From the NCBI GenBank assembly GCA_028708055.1, contig JAQVZT010000047.1, positions 1 to 12,861 of the forward strand: a stretch of DNA of 12,861 bases, in the 5' to 3' direction. The DNA comes from Methanothrix sp. (GTDB lineage Archaea > Halobacteriota > Methanosarcinia > Methanotrichales > Methanotrichaceae). This document shows positions 6,029 to 12,685 of this stretch, piece after piece (the first letter of the stretch is position 1; the number at the start of each line of letters is the position of its first letter). The position numbers and the translations under genes are program-made. The notes below the pieces were generated by a model. The model was not told where the DNA came from. It saw only the letters and a list, made by a program, of their open reading frames with translations, and ran no database searches.

Positions 6029-6796
6029 CTAACCAGATCTGGGAGCAAAAGTTAGTGGATAATTTTGATCACACCGCAGCCAATTCTGGGTTCCGCAAAT
6101 GTTGAATAGATCGCTGACTAGAATGTCATTCTCTAAAGATATATTCCCCCTTATCAACGCAGTTTGCTCCCAATCACTGCTCTTAGACCCTTCACCTTTG
6201 ATCAATTTCATGGCATCTCTGGTATTAACAACTCCATTTGTTATGGTTGAATTATATGTAAAGTTATAGGCGTTGAATCTCTCACTTGACTGACCAATTT
6301 CTATCTTGGCATTTGCATGTATTTGTTTGGAGCTAAAGTTCGTCCACGGACTGCCATAACCTTGAGAGAAATTTCCGCTAAATTCCTCAAAACGGATGGC
6401 CCTTACTGAGGAAACATCTACATTATTGGGGAAAAATCCTTCCGCGAAAAGCCTTGATGTGCCCTTTTTTCCATTGAAAACTACGGTATTATTATAAAAA
6501 ATTAATTTATCTCTTGAGTTATCATTTCGTCCTTCGTGGTAATTGATCGTATCCATAAACTTTATTCGTCCTTTTTCCAAATAATTAAATGAGCTTACCA
6601 GATAGCCTGGCGAATTTCCTCTCTCTTCGAAACCGAGATCATCAAATCGATTGTCGTAAGTCATCGTCGAATTCGCATCATTACTATTACAATTAAATTT
6701 ATAATGGATGGTTGTTGATGTGCTTGGCATACACTGTGAAATTGAAATGGTTAATATTGTAATGATAAGTTCAGCGAATTTAATTTTGGTGGTCAT
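6029..6796 (-). CDS. Secreted glycoprotein-like surface protein, short paralogue without DUF11
   Basis: The protein is 255 aa with an N-terminal signal segment (about 1-22, ending SISQC). It is a clear paralogue of the first half of the protein at 3505-4926. Matching motifs in the same order are FNC (34-36), VVFNGKKGTSRLFAEGFF (105-122), DWEQTALIRG (208-217) and WLRC (239-242). It stops 13 residues after WLRC, where the longer protein continues into a Cys-rich linker and DUF11 domain. It is therefore either the natural short form of the family or a truncated copy. It is rich in N-glycosylation sequons (several NST, NFS, NFT, NIS). There is no C-terminal membrane helix. The ribosome site is weak. 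Its codons are A/T-rich like its neighbours. Probably cell-surface; function unknown. Confidence 0.7.
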   Translation of the reverse strand: MTTKIKFAELIITILTISISQCMPSTSTTIHYKFNCNSNDANSTMTYDNRFDDLGFEERGNSPGYLVSSFNYLEKGRIKFMDTINYHEGRNDNSRDKLIFYNNTVVFNGKKGTSRLFAEGFFPNNVDVSSVRAIRFEEFSGNFSQGYGSPWTNFSSKQIHANAKIEIGQSSERFNAYNFTYNSTITNGVVNTRDAMKLIKGEGSKSSDWEQTALIRGNISLENDILVSDLFNICGTQNWLRCDQNYPLTFAPRSG

Positions 6797-7140
6797 TTAT
6801 TCGTTCCAGGCATTTTTTCTATAATGGAAGTAATTAATTGATTTATCTTTTTTGTTTAGGTACAATTATAAGCTTTTGCGTCAAGAAAGCATTTTGCCTC
6901 CCGCTTTGCTAAGCGGGCAAAGAGCTATGAGAAAAATTTTCTATAATACGACCTTGGATTGTTGTTCGTAGCTCTTCAAGAAATCTGGGCGTTGATAATT
7001 TTTCGTAATTATGAAAAAAGTTTGATCTAATACTCGCAGTTCACTCTAACAGCCCAACAAACCGACAGAATATCTACCGATTTTATGTTGTTCATATCTT
7101 TCCTGAACGAGCTAATAGATGTGTAGAGATGATGCTGCGG
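6797..7140. other. A/T-rich promoter-side gap with one strong hairpin
   Basis: No gene is supported. The part next to 6796 is the upstream region of the minus-strand gene, with a possible TATA-like AAGCTTATAATT (minus strand, 6862-6873). A strong hairpin lies at 6893-6921 (listed separately). The remainder is A/T-rich with no open frame that looks coding on either strand. Confidence 0.4.
6893..6921. repeat. Perfect hairpin with tetraloop in A/T-rich spacer
   Basis: CCCGCTT (6900-6906) pairs with AAGCGGG (6911-6917) around a TGCT loop. TTTG/CAAA extends the stem past a 3-base bulge. No T-run follows on either strand, so a terminator role is uncertain. It lies downstream of the broken gene at 7141-7590 on that gene's strand and could be a relic of its 3' region. 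Confidence 0.45.
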
Positions 7141-7590
7141 TCAGTCTGAATGCGTTTGTGATAAGGCATTGGTGAAAGATGTTGTTTCGAAAAGCTTGGC
7201 GTTCTTGGATACCATAGATTGGACCTTTTCTATTGCTTTCCACTCTTCTGGCAACCCTTTGTGCGCGAGCAACTGCAGCCGGAAGCTTCTGTCCCTCCCA
7301 GGTTCGGCGGAAAAATCAATACAATGGACTGCTCTGATTGGCGAAGAGTCAAAATCTATTTCCTTTCGGCGAGTTGCCCTGACCGAAGCTTTCCCTTGAG
7401 AGTTTAGCCATGAATATCGATAGCGGTTTTGGCTTCCGGAGACTTGGCTCCAAATGTCGTGTGCCTCATCGCCAGTGACTCAAGTACCTGCAATTCTGGA
7501 TTCCTCATATATTCTTCAATGCCCTTCCCGGCAACGATACCAGATCTTCTCAAGCAAAGATAACCAATATTGCGGCGATCTAAAAATGCG
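7141..7590 (-). pseudogene. Broken gene of unknown function, frameshifted
   Basis: A minus-strand frame is open for 112 codons from 7479 down to the TGA at 7141-7143, but has no start codon near its beginning. It reads as ordinary soluble protein sequence, for example RRKEIDFDSSPIRAVHC, LLAHKGLPEEWKAIEKVQ and SKNAKLFETTSF. A second minus-strand frame just upstream (about 7590 to 7404) also looks coding, with IEEYMRNPELQVLE. Joining the two needs a frameshift near 7470-7490. I infer one gene that lost its start and frame. The family is not recognised. It starts right after the terminator of the TPR gene and has base composition between the A/T-rich cassette and the core genes. A sequencing error cannot fully explain it, because no start is visible upstream either. 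Confidence 0.5.
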
Positions 7591-7603
7591 GGTATTACCC
7601 CGC
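7582..7603 (-). terminator. Hairpin plus T-run terminator overlapping the TPR gene stop
   Basis: On the minus strand, GCGGG and CCCGC pair around a 6-base loop containing the TAA stop and are followed by ATTTTT (plus-strand A-run 7582-7586). This is a textbook intrinsic terminator shape. Confidence 0.65.
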
Positions 7604-8713
7604 GAATCCCAGCTCATTGGCCCTGGCAAACGCATCCTGAGCCTCATGCGAGCGCCCAAGGGCCTGCAGATCGATGGCTTTTTTCTGCCAGGCTTCCGCG
7701 AATTGAGGATTGATTGTCAGGGTCTCGTTTAGTGCCTGCACCGCGTCTTCAAGTTTGCCCATCTCAGCCAGAGCCAGAGCTTTGCTGTACCATGCCGCTT
7801 CGTATAGCGGATTGATTCTTATTGCCTCATCAAACGCTTGCAGGGCCTCGTTGTGCTTTCCCTGGCTAACAAGAACCTGGCCTTTGTTTCGCCAGGCCAG
7901 AGCAAATTGAGGCTTGATGGCAATGGCCTCATCGAAAGCAGTTACTGCATCATCGCGTTTGCCAAGAGCGAATAGAGCCATTCCTTTGTTATACCAGGCT
8001 TCAGCAAGCCTTGGATCTATTTTGATGGCCTCGTCCAGAGCTGTTATAGCTTCATCGTATCTGCCCATGCTGCCAAGAATCATGCCTTTGTTCGACCATG
8101 CCTTCGCATGTTGCGGATCGATCTTGGTGGCCTCATCGTAGGATAACATAGCCTCGTCATATCTGCCAAGGCTTCCCAGTGCCAAGCCCTTGTTATACCA
8201 GGCTTCGGCATTCTGAGGATCAGCTTCAATAGATTTATTGTAAGACTGGATCGCCTCTTCATACCGGCTCAAAAAAACAAGAGCCAGACCCATATTATAC
8301 CAGGCCTCACCAGTATTCGAATCTATGGTGGTAGATTCATTGTAAGCGGAGATAGCTTCCTCATACCTTCCTAGTTCAGTAAGAGAATTTCCCTTATTGG
8401 TCCATGCATTTGCGTATTTGGGGTCAATCTTGATGGCTTGATCGCATATTTGCATGGCCTGCTCGAAGTCGCCCAATTGGCTGAGCGCAGCAGCTTTGTT
8501 GGACAGTGCTCCAACATGCTGGGGATTTTTCTCTATGGCTTTTTCATATGCCAGGATTGCTTCCTGCATTTTTCCCTGGGCAAAGAAATCATTTCCTTGC
8601 TGAAACAGTTCATCTGCGCTCTGCACTGTGCCTGATTCTTCGGCCCAGATAGCAGGAGATATAATGATGCATATCCCGAGCATAAAGGCGATGAAGGTTA
8701 ATATGCTCTTCAA
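7595..8713 (-). CDS. Exported protein of ten tandem TPR repeats
   Basis: The protein is 372 aa. A 32-residue N-terminus contains a signal peptide (hydrophobic residues 4-20, cleavage near AIWA-E). The remaining 340 residues divide exactly into ten 34-residue tetratricopeptide repeats with no insertions. The TPR consensus is clear: W-x-N-K-G at the start, G-R-Y-D/E-E-A in the middle, A-I-x-I-D-P at the end. TPR solenoids bind peptides or partner proteins; outside the membrane this suggests a scaffold for envelope proteins, though the partner is unknown. The start is TTG at 8713, chosen because AGGAG lies 8 bases upstream and the frame gives a full signal peptide. A possible TATA-like CTTAAGTATT lies at 8748-8757 on the minus strand. 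It is monocistronic, with an intrinsic terminator overlapping the stop. Confidence 0.9.
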   Translation of the reverse strand: MKSILTFIAFMLGICIIISPAIWAEESGTVQSADELFQQGNDFFAQGKMQEAILAYEKAIEKNPQHVGALSNKAAALSQLGDFEQAMQICDQAIKIDPKYANAWTNKGNSLTELGRYEEAISAYNESTTIDSNTGEAWYNMGLALVFLSRYEEAIQSYNKSIEADPQNAEAWYNKGLALGSLGRYDEAMLSYDEATKIDPQHAKAWSNKGMILGSMGRYDEAITALDEAIKIDPRLAEAWYNKGMALFALGKRDDAVTAFDEAIAIKPQFALAWRNKGQVLVSQGKHNEALQAFDEAIRINPLYEAAWYSKALALAEMGKLEDAVQALNETLTINPQFAEAWQKKAIDLQALGRSHEAQDAFARANELGFAG

Positions 8714-8889
8714 CAGAACAACTCCTGAGGCATCTATGTCTATCCCGAATACTTAAGCTATTCTTTTCTTCAGCTCTTTAGCCTAACCGATCATCCCCTT
8801 ACCATTGCGTTCTAAAAGGCGCCCAGAGATGCGTGAGGACGATTATCCGTTTCTTCAGTCTACAAATTCCTCAAAAAGGCGATCAAAAG

Positions 8890-8928
8890 AATAAATACCT
8901 GAAAGTACATCCTATCACCCGGAAGGGA
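8890..8928 (+). promoter_or_regulatory. Probable promoter and ribosome site of the small secreted protein
   Basis: AATAAATA at 8890-8897 is a plausible TATA box, and GGAAGGGA at 8921-8928 is a ribosome-site-like sequence 7 bases before the ATG at 8936. The 222-base gap to the divergent TPR gene holds both promoters. Confidence 0.35.
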
Positions 8929-8935
8929 TCTTATC

Positions 8936-9394
8936 ATGCGCCAGAAAGCTGCCTGCCTCATCATACTACTATTCGTCAGCATCCTTATCGCCCCAGCCCA
9001 GTCCGCCGCCCGCCCCGAAACCGGCACCATAATACGCGATACAGTTCGAAACGGGGACGGATTGCTGGTCATCTACAATAACTGGACAATGGACACCGTA
9101 GCCGTACTTACCGACAGGTGGGACAAGCCCAAGGTTGCAGTCTATCTGCGAACCAAGGACGCCCTGGAGATCGACGGCTTAAAAGATGGAGAGTATAGCC
9201 TCTATTTCACCATAGGAAGCGGGTGGAATTCCAGTGCTGGAGAGTTCGAAAAAGTGTACAATCATGTTCTCTTCCCGCCTATGGTCTTCGAGACCGACGA
9301 TACAAACTACACCATTCAAGAGGTGGAGCTTCAAGAAGCGGACGCCACCAACTTCGTGCCCGGTCGGTTCTCGTTCCCTGACATCAGATCTTGA
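8936..9394 (+). CDS. Small secreted beta-rich protein of unknown function
   Basis: The protein is 152 aa. It has a good signal peptide (MRQKAACLIILLFVSILIAP, cleavage near AQSAA). The mature part is about 128 residues and looks beta-rich: GDGLLVIYNNW, then VAVYLRTKDALEIDGL, then DGEYSLYFTIGSGWN, then a Phe/Tyr-rich stretch ending with alternating hydrophobic strands. The D-G-E-Y-S-L-Y-F-T-I-G-x-x-W order resembles a domain seen in uncharacterised secreted proteins of archaea and bacteria, but I cannot name it. There are three or four N-glycosylation sequons and no Cys in the mature part. The 3' end overlaps the convergent methyltransferase gene by 11 bases. Probably extracellular or envelope-bound. 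Confidence 0.75.
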   Translation: MRQKAACLIILLFVSILIAPAQSAARPETGTIIRDTVRNGDGLLVIYNNWTMDTVAVLTDRWDKPKVAVYLRTKDALEIDGLKDGEYSLYFTIGSGWNSSAGEFEKVYNHVLFPPMVFETDDTNYTIQEVELQEADATNFVPGRFSFPDIRS

Positions 9395-10031
9395 AAAAAG
9401 CTGCATGCACCTCGGCGCGCAGGTGATCCTTGCCTTTTATGCGCATCTTCCAGCAGTGAGTGCCGATGCCGGCCAGCTCTATCTGGTGGCTGCGGAATAG
9501 ATCCGCCACCTCATCCTCATTAAAGTAGTGGGTAAGAATTCCGCTGCCCCTCCGGAAGGTCCCGGGCTCAACCTCTGCCCCCTGTCCGGCCCTCATATCC
9601 TGTTCGCTGAAATCGCGAAAGAAGATCCGTCCTCCCGGTTTGAGCACGCGCGCTGCCTCGCAGGCGAGTGCCCGCCGTCCATCAGCCAGCAGATGTCCTG
9701 TCACATGAAAGGCGAAGATCGCATCAAAGCAGCACTCCCGCAAAGGAAGGCAAGCGGCATCCGCCTGGATGAAAGCTGAATCCGCCCGGACGCGGCATGC
9801 CAGAAGCAGTGCCTGAGCCGAGACATCGATTGCAACGGCACGGCAGTCGCCGGGCAGCGTCGAGAGGGTCTTGCCGTCGCCAGAGCCCAGCTCCAGGACG
9901 AGCGAGCCCTCGGGGAGGACGGGCATATCCACTACTGCTCCGCCCCAGAGGTGGCCCCGGCTGGCGTAGTCTTTGTCCCAGGCATCAAGGTGCGTCCTGG
10001 AGCGGCGTTTTGGATCTGTGTCCACGAGCAC
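9384..10031 (-). CDS. Class I SAM-dependent methyltransferase
   Basis: The protein is 215 aa, a single Rossmann-fold methyltransferase. The SAM-binding motif I is LVLELGSGDGK (about residues 44-54). The acidic end of strand 2 is AVAIDVS. Motif III is IQADAACLPL, motif IV is FDAIFAFHVTGHL, and the post-motif is RVLKPGGRIFFRDF. The C-terminal part, with an Arg-Gly-x-Gly-Ile-x-T-H-Y-F pattern, resembles the METTL2/6/8 type of tRNA m3C methyltransferases, but the substrate cannot be fixed from sequence and small-molecule substrates remain possible. The start is uncertain: GTG 10031 or GTG 10025, neither with a clear ribosome site. Its 3' end overlaps the convergent secreted-protein gene. The ADP-ribosylglycohydrolase gene is divergent, 83 bases away. 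Confidence 0.85.
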   Translation of the reverse strand: MLVDTDPKRRSRTHLDAWDKDYASRGHLWGGAVVDMPVLPEGSLVLELGSGDGKTLSTLPGDCRAVAIDVSAQALLLACRVRADSAFIQADAACLPLRECCFDAIFAFHVTGHLLADGRRALACEAARVLKPGGRIFFRDFSEQDMRAGQGAEVEPGTFRRGSGILTHYFNEDEVADLFRSHQIELAGIGTHCWKMRIKGKDHLRAEVHAAFFKI

Positions 10032-10114
10032 TCTATGCCACGAACAGGCAATAACCCTTCTGCCCTTGTTGGGGGTGGCATCATCCTGCCAGTCCTTCTC
10101 CCGCAGGCACTCCG

Positions 10115-11098
10115 ATGGTTATTAGTCCCATGCCGCCGCTCTTTCGCAACATGGATCTATTGGACCGCTTTCGGGGATGCTTGCTGGGCCTGGCTGCGGG
10201 CGATGCCCTGGGAATGCCCACCGAGGGCTACACCGCCCTGGAGATCAAAGAGAAATTCGGCTTGATTAGCGAAATGCTTGCGGCTCCGCAGGGCCACTTT
10301 CACAGCGGCCTTCTCGCCGGACAGTTCACCGACGACACGGAAGAGACGCTGCTCCTCGCCGAGTCGATCATCGAGGCCTCCGGTTTCTCTCCAGAGGGGT
10401 TTGTCGGCAAACTCACCGCCTGGGGAACCGCCTGGACCCTGGACGAGCGACTCAACCGGGGGGTGGGCTTTGTCACCCGCTCTGCCGTGGAGAGCATGAT
10501 CGCAGGAACGGATTGGAGGCAGTCGGGCCTGTCCATTCCCACCTGCGGCGCCGCCATGAGGGCGGCACCCATCGGCCTTCTCTACCATCCTGACATCAAT
10601 GTCGTCAAGAGCTATGCCGATCTGCAGAGCCTGCCCACTCACGTCTCTCCGGCAGCTCGAGCCGGAGCGGTAGCCGTAGCAGTTGGCGTCGCTCTCGGTG
10701 CCGCCGGCCTATCCAGGGAGACCATCTTTCGGAATGCCGTTTCCCAGGCCAGCCGTCTGGATGCCGAGCTTGCCGAAAGGCTACTCTGGGCCGGCACTCT
10801 GAGAGACCTTCCGCCGGAAGACGCCCTGGGCCTGATCCGAAACTCGCCTCTGGCTATGGAGACTGTGCCCGCCGCCTTCTACTGCTTCCTCAAGTTTGAG
10901 CCCAGGGAGGCGCTCACCGTGGCCGCCAGCAGCGGTGGAGACACAGACTCCATTGCCTCAATCGCCGGCTCCCTCTTCGGCGCTGCCTTCGGGCCGTCAT
11001 GGATACCGGAGAGCTGGCTTGATGCTATCGAGGATAAAGAGAGAATTGAGAATGCTGCTCGGGGACTGTTCCGGCTCTTTTCCTCATTTTGCCGTTAG
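10115..11098 (+). CDS. ADP-ribosylglycohydrolase (DraG family)
   Basis: The protein is up to 327 aa. It belongs to the ADP-ribosylglycohydrolase superfamily, Mg/Mn enzymes that remove ADP-ribose from modified Arg or other acceptors. The hallmark motifs are all present: GCLLGLAAGDALGMPTEG (21-38), the metal-binding TDDTE (72-76), CGAAMRAAPIGL (144-155) and GGDTDS (274-279). These match the family's two metal sites, so activity is expected. The start is unsettled. The family usually begins close to M-D-L-L-D-R-F-R-G, which points to ATG 10151 (315 aa) instead of ATG 10115; neither has a ribosome site. The protein is cytoplasmic. No ADP-ribosyltransferase gene is visible in the window, so the substrate is unknown. 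Confidence 0.92.
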   Translation: MVISPMPPLFRNMDLLDRFRGCLLGLAAGDALGMPTEGYTALEIKEKFGLISEMLAAPQGHFHSGLLAGQFTDDTEETLLLAESIIEASGFSPEGFVGKLTAWGTAWTLDERLNRGVGFVTRSAVESMIAGTDWRQSGLSIPTCGAAMRAAPIGLLYHPDINVVKSYADLQSLPTHVSPAARAGAVAVAVGVALGAAGLSRETIFRNAVSQASRLDAELAERLLWAGTLRDLPPEDALGLIRNSPLAMETVPAAFYCFLKFEPREALTVAASSGGDTDSIASIAGSLFGAAFGPSWIPESWLDAIEDKERIENAARGLFRLFSSFCR

Positions 11099-11109
11099 GG
11101 CGTGGCCGA

Positions 11110-11117
11110 TTTATATC
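11110..11117 (+). promoter_or_regulatory. Strong TATA box of argC
   Basis: TTTATATC lies about 25 bases before the argC ATG at 11138. Transcription from that distance would begin at or next to the ATG, so the mRNA is probably leaderless. The box lies only 11 bases after the stop of the upstream gene. Confidence 0.6.
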
Positions 11118-11137
11118 ATTAGCTCGTGGGGGTTTTT

Positions 11138-12163
11138 ATGATAGATGTAGGAATTGTCGGTGGTTCGGGCTACACCGGTGGGGAGCTGTTGCGTCTCCTT
11201 GCAAATCATCCCGAGGTTAAGGTAGTTGCCGTTACCTCCAGAAAGCTGGCAGGAAAGAGCGTTACAGCCATTCATCATCACCTGTTGAGCATCTATTCCC
11301 TGAACTTTGAGGCGCTAAATGCCAAAGAGGTGGCAGAGCGCTGCGACATCGTGTTTACCGCCGTACCCCATGGCACGGCAATGGATTGGGTTCCCGAGCT
11401 TCTCGATGCCGGTACAAGGGTCATCGACCTGTCTTCCGACTACCGTCTGCCCACCGAGGTCTTCGAGAAGACTTATGCCACAAAGCACCGCGCTCCCCGC
11501 GAGGCGGTCTTCGGCCTGCCCGAGCTTCATCCTGAGGTCGCCCGGGCCAAGCTGGTGGGCAATCCCGGATGCTATCCCACCGGCGCCACTTTAGCCGTCG
11601 CCCCTCTCGCCAATGCCGGTCTGGTGGAACGAGTGATCTACGACTCAAAGTCAGGGATATCCGGAGCCGGAATAGAGCCCACTGAGACCTCTCATTATCC
11701 AAACATGTCCCAAAATGTCATTCCCTACAAGCTCACGGCGCACCGGCATGTACCGGAGATCAAGCAGGAGCTATCCCGCCTATCGCCGGGTATAAAAGTG
11801 AACTTCACGCCCCATGTCATTCCCTCAGTCAGGGGCATCCTCACTACTGCTCATGTCCTGGCACGCAAGGGTGCCGAGGATACTCTCCAGGACAAGAGCC
11901 AGGTCTCGGCGATCTATCGCGAGTTTTATAAAAACGCTCCTTTCGTTCGCATGGCGAATGCGGTCCCCAAGCTGTCATCAGTGCGTGGCTCCAACTTCTG
12001 CGACATAAGCTTCGAGCCGGAGAAGGACAGCGATCGACTGGTGGTCATATCGGCCATAGACAACCTGGTTAAGGGAGCATCTGGCCAGGCCATTCAAAAC
12101 ATGAACCTCATGGCGGGCCTGGATGAGAAGACCGGGCTGTGGTTCCCGGGCATGGCGCCCTGA
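11138..12163 (+). CDS. argC: N-acetyl-gamma-glutamyl-phosphate reductase
   Basis: This is the third step of arginine synthesis by the acetylated route: NADPH-dependent reduction of N-acetylglutamyl phosphate to the semialdehyde, in the cytoplasm. The protein is 341 aa from ATG 11138, the usual family length. The nucleotide-binding motif is VGIVGGSGYTGGELLRLL near the N-terminus. The catalytic Cys is in GNPGCYPTG (Cys145), and the active-site His is in the AHRHVPEI segment. The typical GLPELHPE and VVSAIDNLVKGASGQA-like regions are present. A GTG at 11126 would add four residues (MGVF), but the TATA box position and the family N-terminus favour 11138; the GGGGG before it may serve as a weak ribosome site. 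A CBS-domain gene and argJ follow on the same strand, forming an arginine operon. Confidence 0.95.
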   Translation: MIDVGIVGGSGYTGGELLRLLANHPEVKVVAVTSRKLAGKSVTAIHHHLLSIYSLNFEALNAKEVAERCDIVFTAVPHGTAMDWVPELLDAGTRVIDLSSDYRLPTEVFEKTYATKHRAPREAVFGLPELHPEVARAKLVGNPGCYPTGATLAVAPLANAGLVERVIYDSKSGISGAGIEPTETSHYPNMSQNVIPYKLTAHRHVPEIKQELSRLSPGIKVNFTPHVIPSVRGILTTAHVLARKGAEDTLQDKSQVSAIYREFYKNAPFVRMANAVPKLSSVRGSNFCDISFEPEKDSDRLVVISAIDNLVKGASGQAIQNMNLMAGLDEKTGLWFPGMAP

Positions 12164-12208
12164 TCGGACCGGCAGCATTGATATGAAGACTGAGATGGAG
12201 AATATATC

Positions 12209-12215
12209 GAGGTGA
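12209..12215 (+). promoter_or_regulatory. Ribosome site that sets the CBS gene start
   Basis: GAGGTGA is a near-perfect match to the archaeal 16S tail. Its spacing favours ATG 12221 over GTG 12212 (which lies inside the site) and over ATG 12218 (too close). Confidence 0.6.
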
Positions 12216-12220
12216 AGATG

Positions 12221-12646
12221 ATGAAGGTCAGGGATGTTATGAATAGTAGGCCAATCACCGTCCAGGCTGACTCTCCAGTGAGCGAGGCGGCCCGGCTTCT
12301 GCGCAAGAATAAGATCAGCGGCATGCCGGTTCTAGATGGAGACAGGCTGGCGGGCGTCGTATCGGAATCAGATCTTCTGCGCCTTCTATCGGTTGATGAT
12401 GAGGAAGGCGGTCTGTGGCTTCCAAGTCCTTTCGAGGTCTTCGAGATCCCCTTCCGCGATCTGGTCAAATGGGAAAAAATGCATGCCAATCTGGGGGAGA
12501 TTCCCAATAAAAAGGTGGGAGATATCATGAGCCGGAATTTGCATGAAGTTGGACCGGACGACTCTGTTGAGGCAGCGGCGTCCGTCATGACCGGACAACG
12601 CATCAACAGGCTGCCGGTGGTCGAGAACGGGCGGCTGGTGGCATAG
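12221..12646 (+). CDS. CBS-domain pair protein, 3' end frameshifted
   Basis: As written the gene encodes 141 aa from ATG 12221. It has a pair of CBS domains, which bind adenosine nucleotides and regulate partner proteins. CBS 1 is near residues 1-60 (VRDVMNSRPITV, SGMPVLDGDRLAGVVSESDLL). A linker with a Trp/Phe-rich segment follows. CBS 2 starts at VGDIMSRNLHEVGPDDSVEAA and runs to RINRLPVVENGRLV, then stops abruptly at TAG. If one G is added at 12640-12641 the frame continues as GIVTRGDIISGLGKKHAEN and stops at 12697-12699, giving the normal end of a CBS domain. I therefore see a one-base deletion, either real or a sequencing error. It lies between argC and argJ; a regulatory role on arginine synthesis is possible but not shown. 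Confidence 0.85.
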   Translation: MKVRDVMNSRPITVQADSPVSEAARLLRKNKISGMPVLDGDRLAGVVSESDLLRLLSVDDEEGGLWLPSPFEVFEIPFRDLVKWEKMHANLGEIPNKKVGDIMSRNLHEVGPDDSVEAAASVMTGQRINRLPVVENGRLVA

Positions 12647-12685
12647 TAACCAGAGGCGACATAATCTCGGGCCTGGGGAAGAAGC

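Noticed and set aside
6893..6921. Hairpin as an insertion-sequence end or integration site
   Set aside because: No transposase, integrase, matching second inverted repeat or target duplication is visible.
7169..7732. Three plus-strand open frames
   Set aside because: The coding-like signal here is on the minus strand (the broken gene and the end of the TPR gene); these are shadows.
8833..9081. 82-aa plus-strand open frame
   Set aside because: Overlaps the secreted-protein gene in another frame and has a His/Arg/Pro-rich, non-protein-like composition.
10157..10642. 161-aa minus-strand open frame
   Set aside because: Lies wholly inside the ADP-ribosylglycohydrolase gene, which has all family motifs; a shadow of GC-rich codons.
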